Assembly (NCBI GenBank): GCA_024644145.1
Contig: JAHELO010000098.1
Span: forward strand, 1-6,341
Direction: 5' to 3'
Length of the DNA: 6,341 bases
DNA from: Christiangramia sp.
GTDB lineage: Bacteria; Bacteroidota; Bacteroidia; Flavobacteriales; Flavobacteriaceae
Both the position numbers and the translations under genes were made by a program. Of the stretch, positions 6,110 to 6,341 are shown piece after piece (the first letter of the stretch is position 1; each line of letters begins with the position of its first letter). The notes under the pieces were generated by a model. The model was not told the DNA's origin and did not search any database. It saw nothing but the letters and a program-made list of their open reading frames with translations.

Positions 6110-6341
6110 ATGGCTAAGACAACTGGAAATAGTAAAGTGAAGAAGGCGCCTAATGCAGATAAATTAATCGCCATATATATGGACTATGTGCTGGAGCACG
6201 AAAGAACGCCAAAAAGCGTATATAAATTTGCGAAAGAAAACATGATCACAGAGCAGGACTTCTATAAACATTTTGGAAGTTTTGAGGGTATAAGAAAAGC
6301 CATCTGGGATAAATTCTTTGATAATAGTCTTCAGGTAATGG
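6110..6341 (+). CDS. TetR-like transcriptional regulator (N-terminal part, cut by window edge)
   Basis: The ATG at 6110 opens a frame of 77 codons that reaches the edge without a stop. After a basic N-terminal tail (Lys-rich, residues 3-12), residues about 17-65 resemble a diverged TetR helix-turn-helix: an initial helix (DKLIAIYMDYVLEH), a helix with VYKFAKE (37-43), and DFYKHFGSFEGI (50-61), which lines up with the typical LYxHFxSKEEL end of TetR DNA-binding domains. The usual IAxxAGVS core is poorly conserved, with FAKENMIT in its place, so DNA binding cannot be assumed. From memory, similar flavobacterial proteins are annotated as TetR family and may sit before an ABC1/UbiB-type kinase gene; that cannot be checked here because the right flank is missing. 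The gene is divergent from htpG across a 207-bp gap. The ligand-binding C-terminal domain lies outside the window. Confidence 0.72.
   Translation, partial: MAKTTGNSKVKKAPNADKLIAIYMDYVLEHERTPKSVYKFAKENMITEQDFYKHFGSFEGIRKAIWDKFFDNSLQVM

Noticed and set aside
1..6341. Mobile element, CRISPR array, tRNA/rRNA, toxin-antitoxin or phage-defence system
   Set aside because: No transposase, repeat-spacer pattern, structural RNA signature or defence-domain gene is visible; all sizeable genes are of housekeeping, sensor or envelope type.

Overview
The window looks like an ordinary chromosomal segment of a low-GC member of the Bacteroidota, most likely a marine-type flavobacterium (Flavobacteriaceae; a Gramella/Christiangramia-like genome would fit). 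The grounds are the AT-rich base composition, Bacteroidota-style promoter boxes (TAnnTTTG with an upstream TTTG) in the gaps, no clear Shine-Dalgarno sequences, a TPR-type hybrid histidine kinase, a lipoprotein of a family I associate with flavobacteria, and an HtpG of Bacteroidota type. The lineage call is from sequence character only; no search was run.

Layout, left to right. (1) Positions 1-720, minus strand: a likely two-gene operon, a small four-helix DoxX-like membrane protein followed after 3 bp by an AlkB-type 2-oxoglutarate/Fe(II) dioxygenase that runs off the left edge. (2) Positions 721-863: a divergent intergenic gap with a candidate promoter for the rightward gene. (3) Positions 864-3104, plus strand: a 746-aa sensor with signal peptide, periplasmic TPR array, one membrane helix, histidine kinase core and C-terminal receiver, apparently started at TTG. 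(4) Positions 3108-3923, minus strand: a 271-aa lipoprotein (probably the DUF6503 family), convergent with the kinase with only 3 bp between stop codons. (5) Positions 3964-3996: a strong intrinsic terminator hairpin with T-runs on both sides, which ends htpG and could also stop rightward transcription. (6) Positions 4016-5902, minus strand: htpG, the bacterial Hsp90 chaperone, intact. (7) Positions 5903-6109: a divergent regulatory gap with a perfect TGTCA-N3-TGACA palindrome over the predicted htpG -33 box and a cluster of TAAACAAA-type repeats before the next gene. (8) Positions 6110 to the right edge, plus strand: the N-terminal part of a divergent TetR-like regulator.

A loose stress theme links several genes: alkylation repair (AlkB), protein folding (HtpG) and sensing or regulation (hybrid kinase, TetR-like protein). 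Nothing in the sequence proves they act as one system. I see no mobile element, CRISPR array, RNA gene or obviously new multi-gene system. The most useful leads are the htpG upstream palindrome, the htpG-lipoprotein adjacency, the kinase/lipoprotein convergent overlap and the repeat cluster before the TetR-like gene.
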